A DNA stretch of 64,000 nucleotides from Bog-756 sp963741055. GTDB taxonomy: Bacteria > Actinomycetota > Acidimicrobiia > Acidimicrobiales > RAAP-2. Every line of letters starts with the position of its first letter. Within the stretch, counting starts at the first letter, position 1. Positions 36,726 through 45,114 of this stretch are shown here, piece after piece. The notes beneath the pieces were generated by a model. It made no database searches. It was not told where the DNA came from and saw nothing but the letters and a program-made list of their open reading frames with translations. Made by a program: the position numbers and the translations under genes. The stretch covers positions 124,001-188,000 of the forward strand of contig CAVUGU010000015.1 of the NCBI GenBank assembly GCA_963741055.1. Reading direction: 5' to 3'.

Positions 36726-38312
36726 CTAGATCCCCGCCGCCCTATGGTCGATCGGTGGTTCGAGCCCGAGCTGTTCCGGCAAGAGCTGGTCCGGGCTGCC
36801 CTCGCCGGTCAACTTCTCCCTTCGCTGCAGGGCTCCGTCCATACGGGTGAGGCCGATGCCGTAGACGACCGCTGCCACGAAGGCGATGACAAAAAGGGCG
36901 GCGGCCGGGGCAGGGGGCTCCCAGCTCCAGTGGGGAGGGTTAAGGGGATCGAGAGTATGGCTGACACCTACGGTATAGCGGTTCAACGCGGCGTAGAAGC
37001 AGACCAGCTGGAAGGCCACCACCGACCAGATCGTCGAGAGAGCCAGCAGCCGGCCGTGGACCGGTTGGACCACCTTGGACCGGCCGGCGATGGCCGCGGC
37101 GACCAGCGGCACACCGACGTAGAGCGGCATCGTGTACCTCGACTGCCACACGTCATTGTGCATGTCCAGTGAGCTCTTAACGTCAATGGCAATCGGCACG
37201 ATGACGACCGCCAGCACGAGCCCCACCAGCACGGCTGCGTGGCGCCGCCGTGACGTAGCAAACGAAAGCCAGAGTAGGCCGACCATGGCCACGCCGAAGA
37301 GAAGAACAACACCGAACGGGGCCGGCGTGTCTAACCAGCCGAAGTCGCCCACAATCTGGGTCATGTAGAAGGGCGACCGCGAGACAAAGAGACTGGCAAC
37401 GTTCAGCCAGGTGGAGTGAGCCGGCAGCGGGATGCCCGAAGGAGTGATCGTGGCCGCACCGGCACCGATGATGTAGACCACCGCCAAAATCCCTCCGAAG
37501 GCAATGACGGCGGCGGCGATCTGGACGTGCCGCCGCTGAATGAGTGCCCAGCAACCCCCGGGTTCAAGGGCGATCAGCGTCAGGATGATGAGTACCAGCC
37601 AGAGCGGGGAGAGTCCTCGCACCAACTCGAGTACGCAGCTACTGGCGGCGAAGGCGACGACGAGGCCAACAGACCCGTCCGAACTGCGATCCATCACCAG
37701 CACCAGCCCGGTCGTCCAGGTGGCGATGGCTGCGCTGATCTCCAATCCGCTCGGGTTCACGACGCTCCCGAGAAACACAACCATCGGGGTGGCAGCCAGA
37801 GCCACTCCGACAAGAAGCCATCGGGAACGGGAGAGCGAGGCCATAGCTAGGGCCAGGCCGAGAAACATCGCCGAGGCAATGACCGACAGCACCCGCATGA
37901 AGTAGATGCCACCGCCCGAGTGGAACAAGCGCGAGGGCCAACCCACAAAGAGGTAATAGAGAGGTGGATACCGGCCGACGTAGGTTGTGGCCTCGACCAG
38001 CTTGCCCGACGTCGACGGCGGCGGGGCGCACGCGGCGGTCCGCTTGGGATGGTGCCGATAGCAGGCCGCCAGGCTGGAGCCATCGCCGTAAGTAGCGGGG
38101 ACCACGACGGTCATGAGAGCTCGCCCCACATGACCGACCAACGTCTCGTGACGGCCGGTGGTCGGCTGGCCGAGGAACTCCCCGCGAGCCACGGCCGCCG
38201 CCTTGGTGATGTGTGCCGGCTCGTCGGAAGCCGCTCCAAGAGGTGTGGCGAAGCTCCACGCCAACATGAGCCCGAGGAGCGCAATGCTAGTGATCGCCCA
38301 AGCCGTTGGCAA
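36726..38312 (-). CDS. DUF2142 family polytopic membrane protein
   Basis: The 528-residue protein starts at a TTG (PTAWAITSIALLGLMLAWSF). It has about twelve membrane helices. The first extracytoplasmic loop carries ATPLGAASDEPAHITKAAAVARGEFLGQP, then a second conserved motif VGRYPPLYYLFVGWPSRLF and QSRYTMPLYVGVPLVAA near the C-terminus, typical of DUF2142 proteins. These resemble GT-C glycosyltransferases, with the DEP acidic pair in the position of the catalytic residue. With the neighbour at 35-36 kb it suggests cell-envelope glycan work. The cytoplasmic C-tail is charged. Confidence 0.8.
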   Translation of the reverse strand: MPTAWAITSIALLGLMLAWSFATPLGAASDEPAHITKAAAVARGEFLGQPTTGRHETLVGHVGRALMTVVVPATYGDGSSLAACYRHHPKRTAACAPPPSTSGKLVEATTYVGRYPPLYYLFVGWPSRLFHSGGGIYFMRVLSVIASAMFLGLALAMASLSRSRWLLVGVALAATPMVVFLGSVVNPSGLEISAAIATWTTGLVLVMDRSSDGSVGLVVAFAASSCVLELVRGLSPLWLVLIILTLIALEPGGCWALIQRRHVQIAAAVIAFGGILAVVYIIGAGAATITPSGIPLPAHSTWLNVASLFVSRSPFYMTQIVGDFGWLDTPAPFGVVLLFGVAMVGLLWLSFATSRRRHAAVLVGLVLAVVIVPIAIDVKSSLDMHNDVWQSRYTMPLYVGVPLVAAAIAGRSKVVQPVHGRLLALSTIWSVVAFQLVCFYAALNRYTVGVSHTLDPLNPPHWSWEPPAPAAALFVIAFVAAVVYGIGLTRMDGALQRREKLTGEGSPDQLLPEQLGLEPPIDHRAAGI

Positions 38313-38659
38313 CGTGAGCCGTTCCTCGATTCGGGAAGAAATGGTCCCCTCCTACTGCACCCTCGGAACCGCCGCCCGGAGGTCAAGTGCCTACCACGGC
38401 CCATAGTCCCTTGCAATTATCGGCCCGAGGCTCCACGCGCCGGTAATGGTTCAATTCAAAATGAGCCATACCACGAACCTGGGCATCGCCACCGGTCGGC
38501 GAGTGTGGTGTTTCGTAGTCAGTCGGGCCGCAGCACCCCGTCTTCGACTGGTGACCCACCGCGTCGTCACCCTCATAGATCAGTCACCCTCTCCACGACA
38601 GGGGGCCCGGTAGGCTGAATGGTGGGCAGGGTGCCTCCCGCTTTGCGGCGCCCCCTCAG

Positions 38660-38918
38660 CGGACTCATTCGAACCAAGAGCCTGATGGGCTCGATGGGCA
38701 CGATCGGCGACTCCTATAACGCGCCCATGGAGTCGTTCTGGGGCTCGATGCAGATCGAGATGCTCAATCGCAAGAAATGGCGAACCAAAATCGAACTGTC
38801 GATCGCCATCGCCGAGTGGATCGAGCACTTCTACAATCCCGAGCGCCTTCACAGTTCGCTCGGCTACCTTCCTCCAATGGAGTTCGAGGCTCTCCACGCG
38901 GCATCCATCCAGACCTGA
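38660..38918 (+). mobile_element. IS3-family transposase C-terminal remnant
   Basis: The frame reads SLMGSMGTIGDSYNAPMESFWGSMQIEM and then WIEHFYNPERLHSSLGYLPPMEFEALH, the C-terminal end of an IS3 OrfB integrase core including the last Glu of the DDE triad (MESFW). The rest of the transposase is missing upstream of about 38,660, and no inverted repeats were found. It ends 40 bp before the left attachment repeat of the integrated element, so it belongs to the chromosome, 3' of the original tRNA-Glu. The 340 bp to its left show no gene. Confidence 0.85.
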
Positions 38919-38958
38919 CTCTTACAAACCTGGTCCGGAAAACGCGGTCAAGGTCATA

Positions 38959-39004
38959 GAGCAGTCCCAACGGGGTTCGAACCCGTGTCTCCACCTTGAG
39001 AGGG
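38959..39004. other. attachment repeat (left), partial tRNA-Glu
   Basis: These 46 bp (starting GAGCAGTCCCAACGGGGTTC) are identical to 57,864-57,909. They cover the 3' end, T-arm and the 3' side of the anticodon arm of tRNA-Glu, but not the 5' half, so this is not a tRNA gene. It marks the left junction of the integrated element. Confidence 0.9.
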
Positions 39005-39100
39005 CGCCTGGGCCGAACGAGGGCGAACAGTGAGGACCGATGTTGGCTGGTGAGAGCCCCTGTCCGGTCAAGGGTGAATGACTGCGAACGTCGGCGTCCG

Positions 39101-39120
39101 CGCAATGGACGCGCGATGGA
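39101..39120. promoter_or_regulatory. Candidate integrase/Xis arm-type site (left)
   Basis: The 20-mer at this position matches the 20-mer at 57,777-57,796 at 18 positions and shares the core ATGGACGCGCGAT in the same orientation. It lies 97 bp inside the left attachment repeat. Function is inferred only from the mirrored placement near both ends. Confidence 0.4.
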
Positions 39121-39212
39121 GTTGCAGTGATTCATCTCATTTCAGTCGCAGCATACGACTTCTGATAGACGGCCAAGCTGGTCAAGGGCCCCGTGGGCCA
39201 CGGCGTAGACCT

Positions 39213-39427
39213 CGGCGGTCGAAACGGCTTGGCAAGGCATCTTTCTTCGTGCCCGCTGTGGCATTCCGGAGTCGGACCGGGACGTCCGGCACCATCGGGA
39301 CCAAGAGGTGACACCGGAGGTGTTCAGGGAGGCGTGGCTCGATCGTCACAAGGATCGTGAGCCGCTGCATCTCAGTGTTCGGGCTCCGAATACCTTGACT
39401 GAGGCGCGGGCTGCTGTCGAAATTTGA
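39213..39427 (+). pseudogene. Coding scrap and possible VapC start
   Basis: The frame after a TAG at about 39,210 reads ETAWQGIFLRARCGIPESDRD and VTPEVFREAWLDRHKDREPL to TEARAAVEI, stopping at 39,427. It looks coding but has no start codon. Overlapping its stop, a TTG at 39,424 opens RAVVLDASAGIVLAADT, like the N-terminus of a PIN-domain (VapC) toxin, which breaks down after about 20 residues. The two may be the wreck of a toxin-antitoxin pair. The rest of 39,005-39,703 shows no gene. Confidence 0.35.
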
Positions 39428-39703
39428 GAGCCGTCGTCCTCGACGCCTCTGCAGGGATCGTGCTTGCGGCCGATACTGTAAGTCGCTGCAGAGACGGCCT
39501 CGGTCCTGTTCGTTGGCTCCTCTGGGTTGTGGGTCTTCGCGGTGCCTCGGGCCGCTCGAGCGTGGCCGTTGAACAGGTACTTCGTTGACCGCTCATGACC
39601 GCTCGATGCTGCTGGAGTCCGATGACCCGCTGGGTCTGCCCGCGGTGTGGTCGGCGTCAGCGAAAGGCCGATTTCGAAGACACCCGGTTGGTAGCCTGAT
39701 CCC

Positions 39704-39892
39704 GTGAACGCAGAGCCTTCGTCCAGTGCCACCCCGAGCATCGATGCGTGGATAGCAGATGAGGGCGAAGAAGCCGTAATCAGTGCGGTCCAGGAGGCAC
39801 AGCGGGAGATTGCCGAGGGCAGGGCATTCGAGCTCGGCAAAGAGGGTGACCTGGAAGAGTTCATGCGTCGCCGCCGTCCTCGTTCGGCGTGA
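39704..39892 (+). CDS. Antitoxin of a type II toxin-antitoxin pair
   Basis: Starting at a GTG, the 62-residue acidic protein reads IDAWIADEGEEAVISAVQEAQREIAEGRAFELGKEGDLEEFM and ends with a basic RRRRPRS tail. Small size, acidic helical composition and a four-base GTGA overlap with the toxin gene are typical of antitoxins that neutralise RelE/ParE-like toxins and repress their own promoter. No standard DNA-binding fold is obvious in it. Confidence 0.65.
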   Translation: MNAEPSSSATPSIDAWIADEGEEAVISAVQEAQREIAEGRAFELGKEGDLEEFMRRRRPRSA

Positions 39893-40140
39893 GTTGGCGC
39901 GTCTTCCTGACGGACTCACTGCAGAGCGACCTCGACCAGCTGACCGACGAGGAGCGGAGCAATCTCAACGAGATCGTCATGACGTGGGTCGAAAGCGGTC
40001 CTCCTCGGGCCATAAGCCGAATGGTCGCAGGGATCGAGATGTTCGACGAGCGGGTAGGACCCGACTTGCTGCTCACGTACTACGTCAGCGAGGAGGCAGA
40101 CCTCGTCGCAGTAATTCGCGTTCGCCGGCGTGACGAATGA
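39889..40140 (+). CDS. RelE/ParE-like toxin
   Basis: The 83-residue protein starts at a GTG that overlaps the antitoxin stop. It reads WRVFLTDSLQSDLDQLTDEE, EIVMTWVESGPPRA and ERVGPDLLLTYYVSEEADLVAVIRVRRRDE: a beta-alpha-alpha-beta-beta-beta order ending in a basic strand, as in RelE/ParE toxins that cut mRNA on the ribosome or poison gyrase. Which of these applies is not decidable. Its stop overlaps an ATG that opens the RHS tip 1 frame. Confidence 0.65.
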   Translation: MSWRVFLTDSLQSDLDQLTDEERSNLNEIVMTWVESGPPRAISRMVAGIEMFDERVGPDLLLTYYVSEEADLVAVIRVRRRDE

Positions 40141-40777
40141 GGAAACCTGCTCTTGGAGCGATCTATCTAGTAAACCGCTACTACGACCCGACGACTGCGC
40201 AGTTCGTCTCGGTCGATCCCGATCTTGCGCAGACCGATCAGGCATACGTCTACGTAACGGATGACCCGGTCAACGGAATCGATCCTACGGGTCTGTATAG
40301 GCAAATTCGTAGGATTGCTTGGACAACTGTCGATGGTGTCTATGCTGCTTTGAACCAGGTATCTACGGGTCGATCGGCAAATGTGCAACCTGGCATGGTG
40401 CGAATTCAATTTCAGATATCTGCTCGCTCATTTGTCCAGAAGATTGCAATGGACAAGATCTCTGCATCCATTTCAAACGATAGCCTTGGCGGAGCGCCCG
40501 CATATGACAGCACGAACCCACCAATCCGACTCAATACACCGCTCATCCCTCGGTGCTTGCATGGCCGGGAAACAAGATATCCGCGTATGGGGTATTTGTC
40601 GGGCAGCTCTTTCCTTTCGCAACTCAGACGATCACATTTATCGGTCATACATACGCGCCCGCTCCTACACAGCCCTGGATCGAGACGGTTAGCTCAAATA
40701 GTCTCGGTGGCCCTTCGACTGAGTTGACAGCGCTAGAGACGACAAGCTTCGGAAGTGTGTGTAGCGTCCTTGTGTGA
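40137..40777 (+). CDS. Orphan RHS C-terminal tip 1 with unknown toxin domain (frameshifted)
   Basis: The ATG at 40,137 overlaps the stop of the toxin gene (ATGA). After about ten codons it enters RHS core sequence, IYLVNRYYDPTTAQFVSVDPD and QAYVYVTDDPVNGIDPTGL, nearly identical at DNA level to the core of the large RHS gene. Then an AT-richer variable region begins: YRQIRRIAWTTVDGVYAALNQ and ISARSFVQKIAMDKISASIS. A frame break near 40,545 leads to LAWPGNKISAYGVFVGQLFPF and the stop at 40,777. The variable part is unknown to me and is the presumed toxin. Without the upstream shell it can only serve as a recombination donor or a cytosolic protein. Confidence 0.65.
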
Positions 40778-40827
40778 TCGACACTTGGACCTGACCAGGT
40801 CAGTACTTCAGGCAAGATCTTCATAGG

Positions 40828-41415
40828 ATGAGTTCAGACCCCATCCTGACCAGCGTTTTGAATGGTCAGCCACTGCCGCTACCCTCTTCGAGTTCTGAGA
40901 TTGGCCGTGCCTTCCCTGTGGGGGGATGGTCGCTCCCAAATACAAGAGTCGCATATTTGCTTGAGCTGTGTTTCGATCCAGCGCGGGATGATGGTTCACC
41001 AGTCAAGTACGATATTCATATATTTAGCCGGGAAAGGTCGAGTAGATGGGAATTGGTGAGTTCGGGCGGAGCGGACTGGATCTTCGGGACCCAGTCACCA
41101 CCTCATTCTGGTGACATTTGGTTTATGTCTTCGGGAATCGCAGATCCGGAGCACGGTGATCTGTTCGTGGCCCCCGGATTTGCCGGAGATCGCGTTCAGT
41201 TTGTAGAAGTGAATTTTGAGGGCTGGACTACCCAAAGTCTTGTTCATCGCGAAACCGGTGCTTTCCTCGTTGGCGGTCCAATGAATGCACCAATGACTCT
41301 TGTAACGATCGACCCATCGGGTAAAAGATTGAACTATGCCGACCACACATCAATGTGGGAATTGGTTCACCGGAATAATGCGCCACCATTGCTCGCTTCC
41401 AGCTGGCTCCGATAA
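40828..41415 (+). CDS. Putative immunity protein for RHS tip 1
   Basis: The 195-residue protein starts 50 bp after tip 1 on the same strand. It begins MSSDPILTSVLNGQPLPLPS and contains VAYLLELCFDPARDDGSPVKYDIH and PEHGDLFVAPGFAGDRVQFVEVNFEGW. It has no signal peptide, is acidic and Trp-rich, and its AT content is well above that of the flanking genes. Position right after a toxin tip, unusual composition and lack of family match are typical of immunity genes. No biochemical evidence. Confidence 0.5.
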   Translation: MSSDPILTSVLNGQPLPLPSSSSEIGRAFPVGGWSLPNTRVAYLLELCFDPARDDGSPVKYDIHIFSRERSSRWELVSSGGADWIFGTQSPPHSGDIWFMSSGIADPEHGDLFVAPGFAGDRVQFVEVNFEGWTTQSLVHRETGAFLVGGPMNAPMTLVTIDPSGKRLNYADHTSMWELVHRNNAPPLLASSWLR

Positions 41416-41452
41416 GGCGCCCAATTAGAACTCGCGGTGGACGGGTCGTAGC

Positions 41453-41530
41453 ACCAGTCGGGTCCGTACGATTGACCGGATCCCCATCTGTATATTCATG
41501 AGGCCCATCTATCAGTTCAGCGAGAGCCAA
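41453..41530 (-). pseudogene. RHS core scrap
   Basis: The minus frame reads ELIDGPHEYTDGDPVNRTDPTGATT, the final repeat segment (DGDPVN-x-x-DP-x-G) that precedes the toxin in RHS proteins. Only about 25 codons remain. It is the trace of another tip replaced or deleted. Confidence 0.5.
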
Positions 41531-41595
41531 TGGGTGCTGTTGCCTATGGTTTCTGCAAGTCGAACACTTGAACATCCACGTCCGACACGTCCAGG

Positions 41596-41940
41596 TCAAT
41601 GCTTCCCGGAAAATTTGACAGCAGTCGATGAACACGGATTCTGGGCGAGGGAATACACGTCGTAGCCGTACTGGATGGCTTGATAGGCAGGATTGGCTTC
41701 AAGGATCTGCGTCGTCACCGAGTTGGGATTCTTTTGGACCGAGCAGCGTATGAGGTCGTTGATGCTCCAGGGGTTGAACAGATCCCATGCGTTTCCGTCT
41801 CCTTGGGAGTTGCACAGTCCAGACGGGTCAGAGTTGTTGACCGGATCGTCTCCCGCGTACACGTATGCCTGATCGGTCTGCGCGAGATCGGGATCCACCG
41901 AGACGAACTGCGCCGTTGCGGGGTCGTAGTAGCGGTTGAT
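41596..41940 (-). CDS. Orphan RHS C-terminal tip 2
   Basis: From about 41,940 leftward: TFINRYYDPATAQFVSVDPD and QTDQAYVYAGDDPVNNSDPSG, then a short variable region (NAWDLFNPWSINDLIRCSVQ, AYQAIQYGYDVYSLAQ) ending at 41,596. The RHS part aligns with the large RHS gene from the NRYYD codons onward. No start codon or shell precedes it; upstream lies the tyrosine recombinase. The variable part is short and no toxin family is recognised; a shortened or dead toxin is possible. Confidence 0.6.
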   Translation of the reverse strand: MNRYYDPATAQFVSVDPDLAQTDQAYVYAGDDPVNNSDPSGLCNSQGDGNAWDLFNPWSINDLIRCSVQKNPNSVTTQILEANPAYQAIQYGYDVYSLAQNPCSSTAVKFSGKH

Positions 41941-42071
41941 GAAAGTGACGGTTCGACGGCCGCGAGCCCAGTGCCTCGAGCACCACGCTGAGTGGTCGGC
42001 CTGGGCTGGCGAGCAGGGCTCGCCGGATTCTCGGACGACGAGAACAGGATCGGGTGGCCTGCACCCGTCCA

Positions 42072-43088
42072 TCATGCCGTCCTCGGATGAGATCGTGAGG
42101 TCTTTGACTCGCGATGGCCGAACGGGCCTGGGGCAGTGCCGCGCAAAGCTCGGAGGCCATGGCCACGCTCAGCCCGGCGGCGGGGTGGGAGGCGGCGTGC
42201 ACTGCCCGGAGCCGGTCGATGCTGACCCGGGTGTAGCGCTGGGTGGTCTCGAGGCGGGCGTGGCCGAGCATCTCGGCCACGTAGCGGATGTCGGCTCCAC
42301 CTTCGAGCATCAGGGTGGCCACGCTGTGGCGCAGCAGGTGGCAGCTGCCGCGCTTGTCGATGCCGGCAGCGCCAGGTACCGCGTACCCTGCGAGACAGCC
42401 AGTCCGGGCACAGCGGCGTCCCCGCCGAGGAAAGGAAGAGGTGGTCCGGGAACCGGTCGGTCACGAAGCCGGGCCGGACGAGCTCGATGTAGAGCCGCAC
42501 CCAGAACAGGGCCCGCTCGCCGATGGGCACGTAGCGGTCCTTGGCGCCTTTGCCGCAGCGGACGAACACCGTGCCCCGCTCGAAGTCGACGTCTCGGGGC
42601 CAGAGCGCGATGAGCTCGCTGCGGCGCAGGCCGCAGGAGTAGAAGACCTCCAGCACGGCCCGATCCCGCAGGCCGAGGGGCGCGTGACGTCGGGGGCGTC
42701 AAGCAGGGCGGCCATCTCCGCGGCGCTCAGGGTGGCTTCGGGCAGGCGCCGGTCGGGACGGGGCATGAGAAGATCGGCCGCCGGGTTGGTCGTCGATCCG
42801 GTGCTCACGGCGCAGCCAGGAGAAGAACTGGGTGACGGGGACGAGGCGCTGGGCCTGGGTGCCGAACGACAGCGGCTGGCCGTCGCGCTTGCGGTGGGCG
42901 AAAAGCTCGTGCTGATAGGCCAGCAGGAGCTCGAGGCGTCACCTCCTTGGCGTCGTCGATCCCACGGGCCGCGGCGAAGGCGATGAAGTAGCCGAGGTAG
43001 CGCCTCGGCAGTCGATGGTCGTCTTGGCGTAGTTGTGCACCTCCATCCATTCCAGGTAGTCGTGAGCTTCGGCCTCGATCGGCGTCAT
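42072..43088 (-). CDS. Tyrosine recombinase (XerC/D-like), several frame breaks
   Basis: The ATG at 43,088 follows AAGGAGACGGCC. The N-terminal SAM-like domain reads EAHDYLEWMEVHNYAKTTIDC; across breaks near 42,960 and 42,800 follows the catalytic domain: LEVFYSCGLRRSELIALWPRDVD (catalytic Arg), GAKDRYVPIGERA (Lys), and after another break VATLMLEGGADIRYVAEMLGHARLETTQRYTRVS (His, Tyr). All essential residues except the masked HxLRH motif can be located, so the gene may be intact apart from read errors. It sits between RHS tips 2 and 3 and differs from the element integrase at 57 kb. The 3' limit is uncertain. Confidence 0.7.
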
Positions 43089-43411
43089 GGCCGTCTCCTT
43101 CACGACGACCAGCACGGAGGCGTTGGCAGGTCCGGATCTGCCGCCGGCACGCCAACGGGGATCGGGACGCGCTCTGCTCGACGAGACTGAGGGCGAGGAA
43201 CCGCGGGTGTCAACCCATTGGTCGCCCAATCCGACCACAATGGGCGGCGTGGCCCGAGCAGTAGTAGGTACCGACAGGCCGGGCAGTCGGTCGACCCGAG
43301 CGAGCCTCTCGGTGCTCGCCCTCAACTCGATCCAGCCGAAGTTGTCGTCGCCACCGAGAGTGTTCAGGAGGTGACCACGGACCCCTCGTCGGACCGGAAT
43401 TCGACTCTCTG

Positions 43412-43972
43412 GTCAACCGCTACTACGACCCGACGACGGCGCAGTTCCTCAGTCAGGACCCGCTCGTCGCTGTTACGGGGCAGCCCTATCAGTACGCCGG
43501 AGATGACCCGGTCAATGAGAGTGATCCTGGCGGTCTCGATTGGGACGTTGGGGGCGGGCGCGTTCTGCCCAGCGGAGGAGACTTCCCTTACACGCCGCCC
43601 AGAGGAACCCAGGACCAGCCCCAGAGAGTCAGAGCAACGCCCGATTTTGTGGACAAGAGGGGGAGGATTTGGCAATGGGACACAACTCACGGTGATCATT
43701 GGGATGTCCAGGATGCACACGGAAAGGGCTACACGCGGGTCGCGCCTGACGGGTCGGTCCTCTCGGCCAGTAGCGTTCCCTGCCCATCCGGCTCGGCCCC
43801 TGGCTTCCAGCCTGTCAATCTCACACCGAGCCTCGGAGGGGTGCCAGGGATTCAGATCAATGGCTCCTCCGGTGGATTCGCCGTCGCCGGGGCGATCGCT
43901 GTAATTGGGGGGTTCGTGGCCGCGAATCTGAAGTACTTCTCATCTTTGCCTTTTGAGGTTGGCTGTGCCTGA
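43412..43972 (+). CDS. Orphan RHS C-terminal tip 3 with colicin-E3-like toxin motif
   Basis: The frame reads LVNRYYDPTTAQFLSQDPL and PYQYAGDDPVNESDPGGLDWD, then a Gly/Pro-rich linker and DFVDKRGRIWQWDTTHGDHW, followed by VQDAHGKGYTRVAPDGSVL. The WDxxHGDHWDVQ core resembles the Asp-x-x-His catalytic motif of colicin E3-type cytotoxic ribonucleases, though the third acidic residue is not clear. The C-terminus has a hydrophobic Gly/Ala stretch (GFAVAGAIAVIGGFVAANL). No shell is attached. A start codon is not evident; GTG codons upstream are in another frame. Confidence 0.65.
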   Translation, partial: VNRYYDPTTAQFLSQDPLVAVTGQPYQYAGDDPVNESDPGGLDWDVGGGRVLPSGGDFPYTPPRGTQDQPQRVRATPDFVDKRGRIWQWDTTHGDHWDVQDAHGKGYTRVAPDGSVLSASSVPCPSGSAPGFQPVNLTPSLGGVPGIQINGSSGGFAVAGAIAVIGGFVAANLKYFSSLPFEVGCA

Positions 43973-44080
43973 CGCTCCATTCCGGATTTTGTTGATCGGC
44001 AGTTGTGGATAAGACGAACAACCTGTTCTGGTCGTGATTTTCTCATCAAGGAGAATCCGCATACATTCCCGGGGAGGATG

Positions 44081-44260
44081 GAATGTTTTTGTCCCCATCG
44101 ACCAGAGGGCCTATTCCTCACGATTTCACTCGATGAGATCCTCGACTCATCTATAGAGGCGCGGTACTTCGCACAAGGTTTCGTTGCTGGAAGCGAACCG
44201 AACCCTCCAGTTGCAGACGATGGATATGTGTCGGTGGAATCAGCGGAGTACGACAAATGA
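44081..44260 (+). CDS. Putative immunity protein for RHS tip 3
   Basis: The ATG at 44,081 is preceded by GGGGAGGATGG. The 59-residue acidic product reads MECFCPHRPEGLFLTISLDE and then ILDSSIEARYFAQGFVAGSE to SVESAEYDK. A GTG at 44,003 in the same frame gives an 85-residue version. It follows tip 3 on the same strand after about 100 bp and is AT-richer than host genes. No family match; the immunity role is inferred from place only. Confidence 0.4.
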   Translation, partial: ECFCPHRPEGLFLTISLDEILDSSIEARYFAQGFVAGSEPNPPVADDGYVSVESAEYDK

Positions 44261-44471
44261 ATACTGCGAGGTCCGATTACCTAACGACGGGGTATTGGCC
44301 TGTTGACGTCCCAAGGGGTCCCTGACTCATGGTCCGATATCGGGCCGTGGTAGCCGCCTACGAGGTACAACATCCGATGCCGATGCTGGTCCACCAGTCT
44401 GGCCCAGCTCGGGGCGGATGCCGGAGTCCGTTCAGCGCACGTCCGTCGAACCGCCCGCCTAGTGTCGGTCC

Positions 44472-45024
44472 GTGCCGCAGCCCGCAGGTCAGAGCATCTT
44501 TCGGCTTCGAATCCAGCTCGATGACGTCGAGCCCGTGGTCTGGCGTCGGCTGCTCGTTCCGGGGTCGGTGCGGATGGCAAGTTGGCCGAGATGCTCATCG
44601 CTGCGATGGGCTGGACGAATTCTCATCTGCACGCCTTCAGGTTGGGCGACGCCCGTTATGGCATGCACCTCGACAAGTTCCCCGAAGGCGAGATCGATGA
44701 GAAGACGGTCACCGTGCTGCATGTGCTGCGTGACGAGCCGCGCTTCACTTTCGACTACGACTTCGGTGATTCCTGGGAGCACGAAGTCGTGATCGAGGAC
44801 CTGAGCTGGTCCGAGTTCGGCTTGAAGACGGGGTCTGCCTCGAAGGCGCGAATGCCTGCCCGCCCGAGGACGCGGGGTGTCTCCGGCTATGGCCATCTTC
44901 TCGAGGCCATCGCCGATCCACGTCATGAGGAGCACCAAAGCACTCGGGACGAGTAGGCGGCCCCTTCGATCCTGCGGCCTTCAACCTGGGCGATGTGAAC
45001 GCACTCCTCCAGAAAGTGCGCTGA
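44472..45024 (+). CDS. Plasmid pRiA4b Orf3-like protein (several frame breaks)
   Basis: Starting at a GTG (PQPAGQSIFRLRIQLDDVEP), the protein continues VVWRRLLVPGSVRM, and after a break near 44,565 AEMLIAAMGWTNSHLHAFRLGDARYGM and RFTFDYDFGDSWEHEVVIEDL. Further breaks at about 44,830, 44,870 and 44,950 lead to GYGHLLEAIADPRH and FDPAAFNLGDVNALLQKVR. The W-R-x-L-V, HLHAF and YDFGDSWEH motifs define the PRiA4_ORF3 family, common on plasmids and mobile elements, function unknown. The restored length is about 185 residues. Confidence 0.75.
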
Positions 45025-45114
45025 TCAGGAGGTCGTGTTCGATCGTCGCGCTTAACCCGCGATTCGCGGCAGCGAGCTACCTAGTTGGCGGCTATCAGAG
45101 AATGAATGTTTGGG

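Noticed and set aside
38959..39004. A second tRNA-Glu gene
   Set aside because: Only the 3' 46 bp are present; no acceptor 5' strand or D-arm. It is an attachment remnant.
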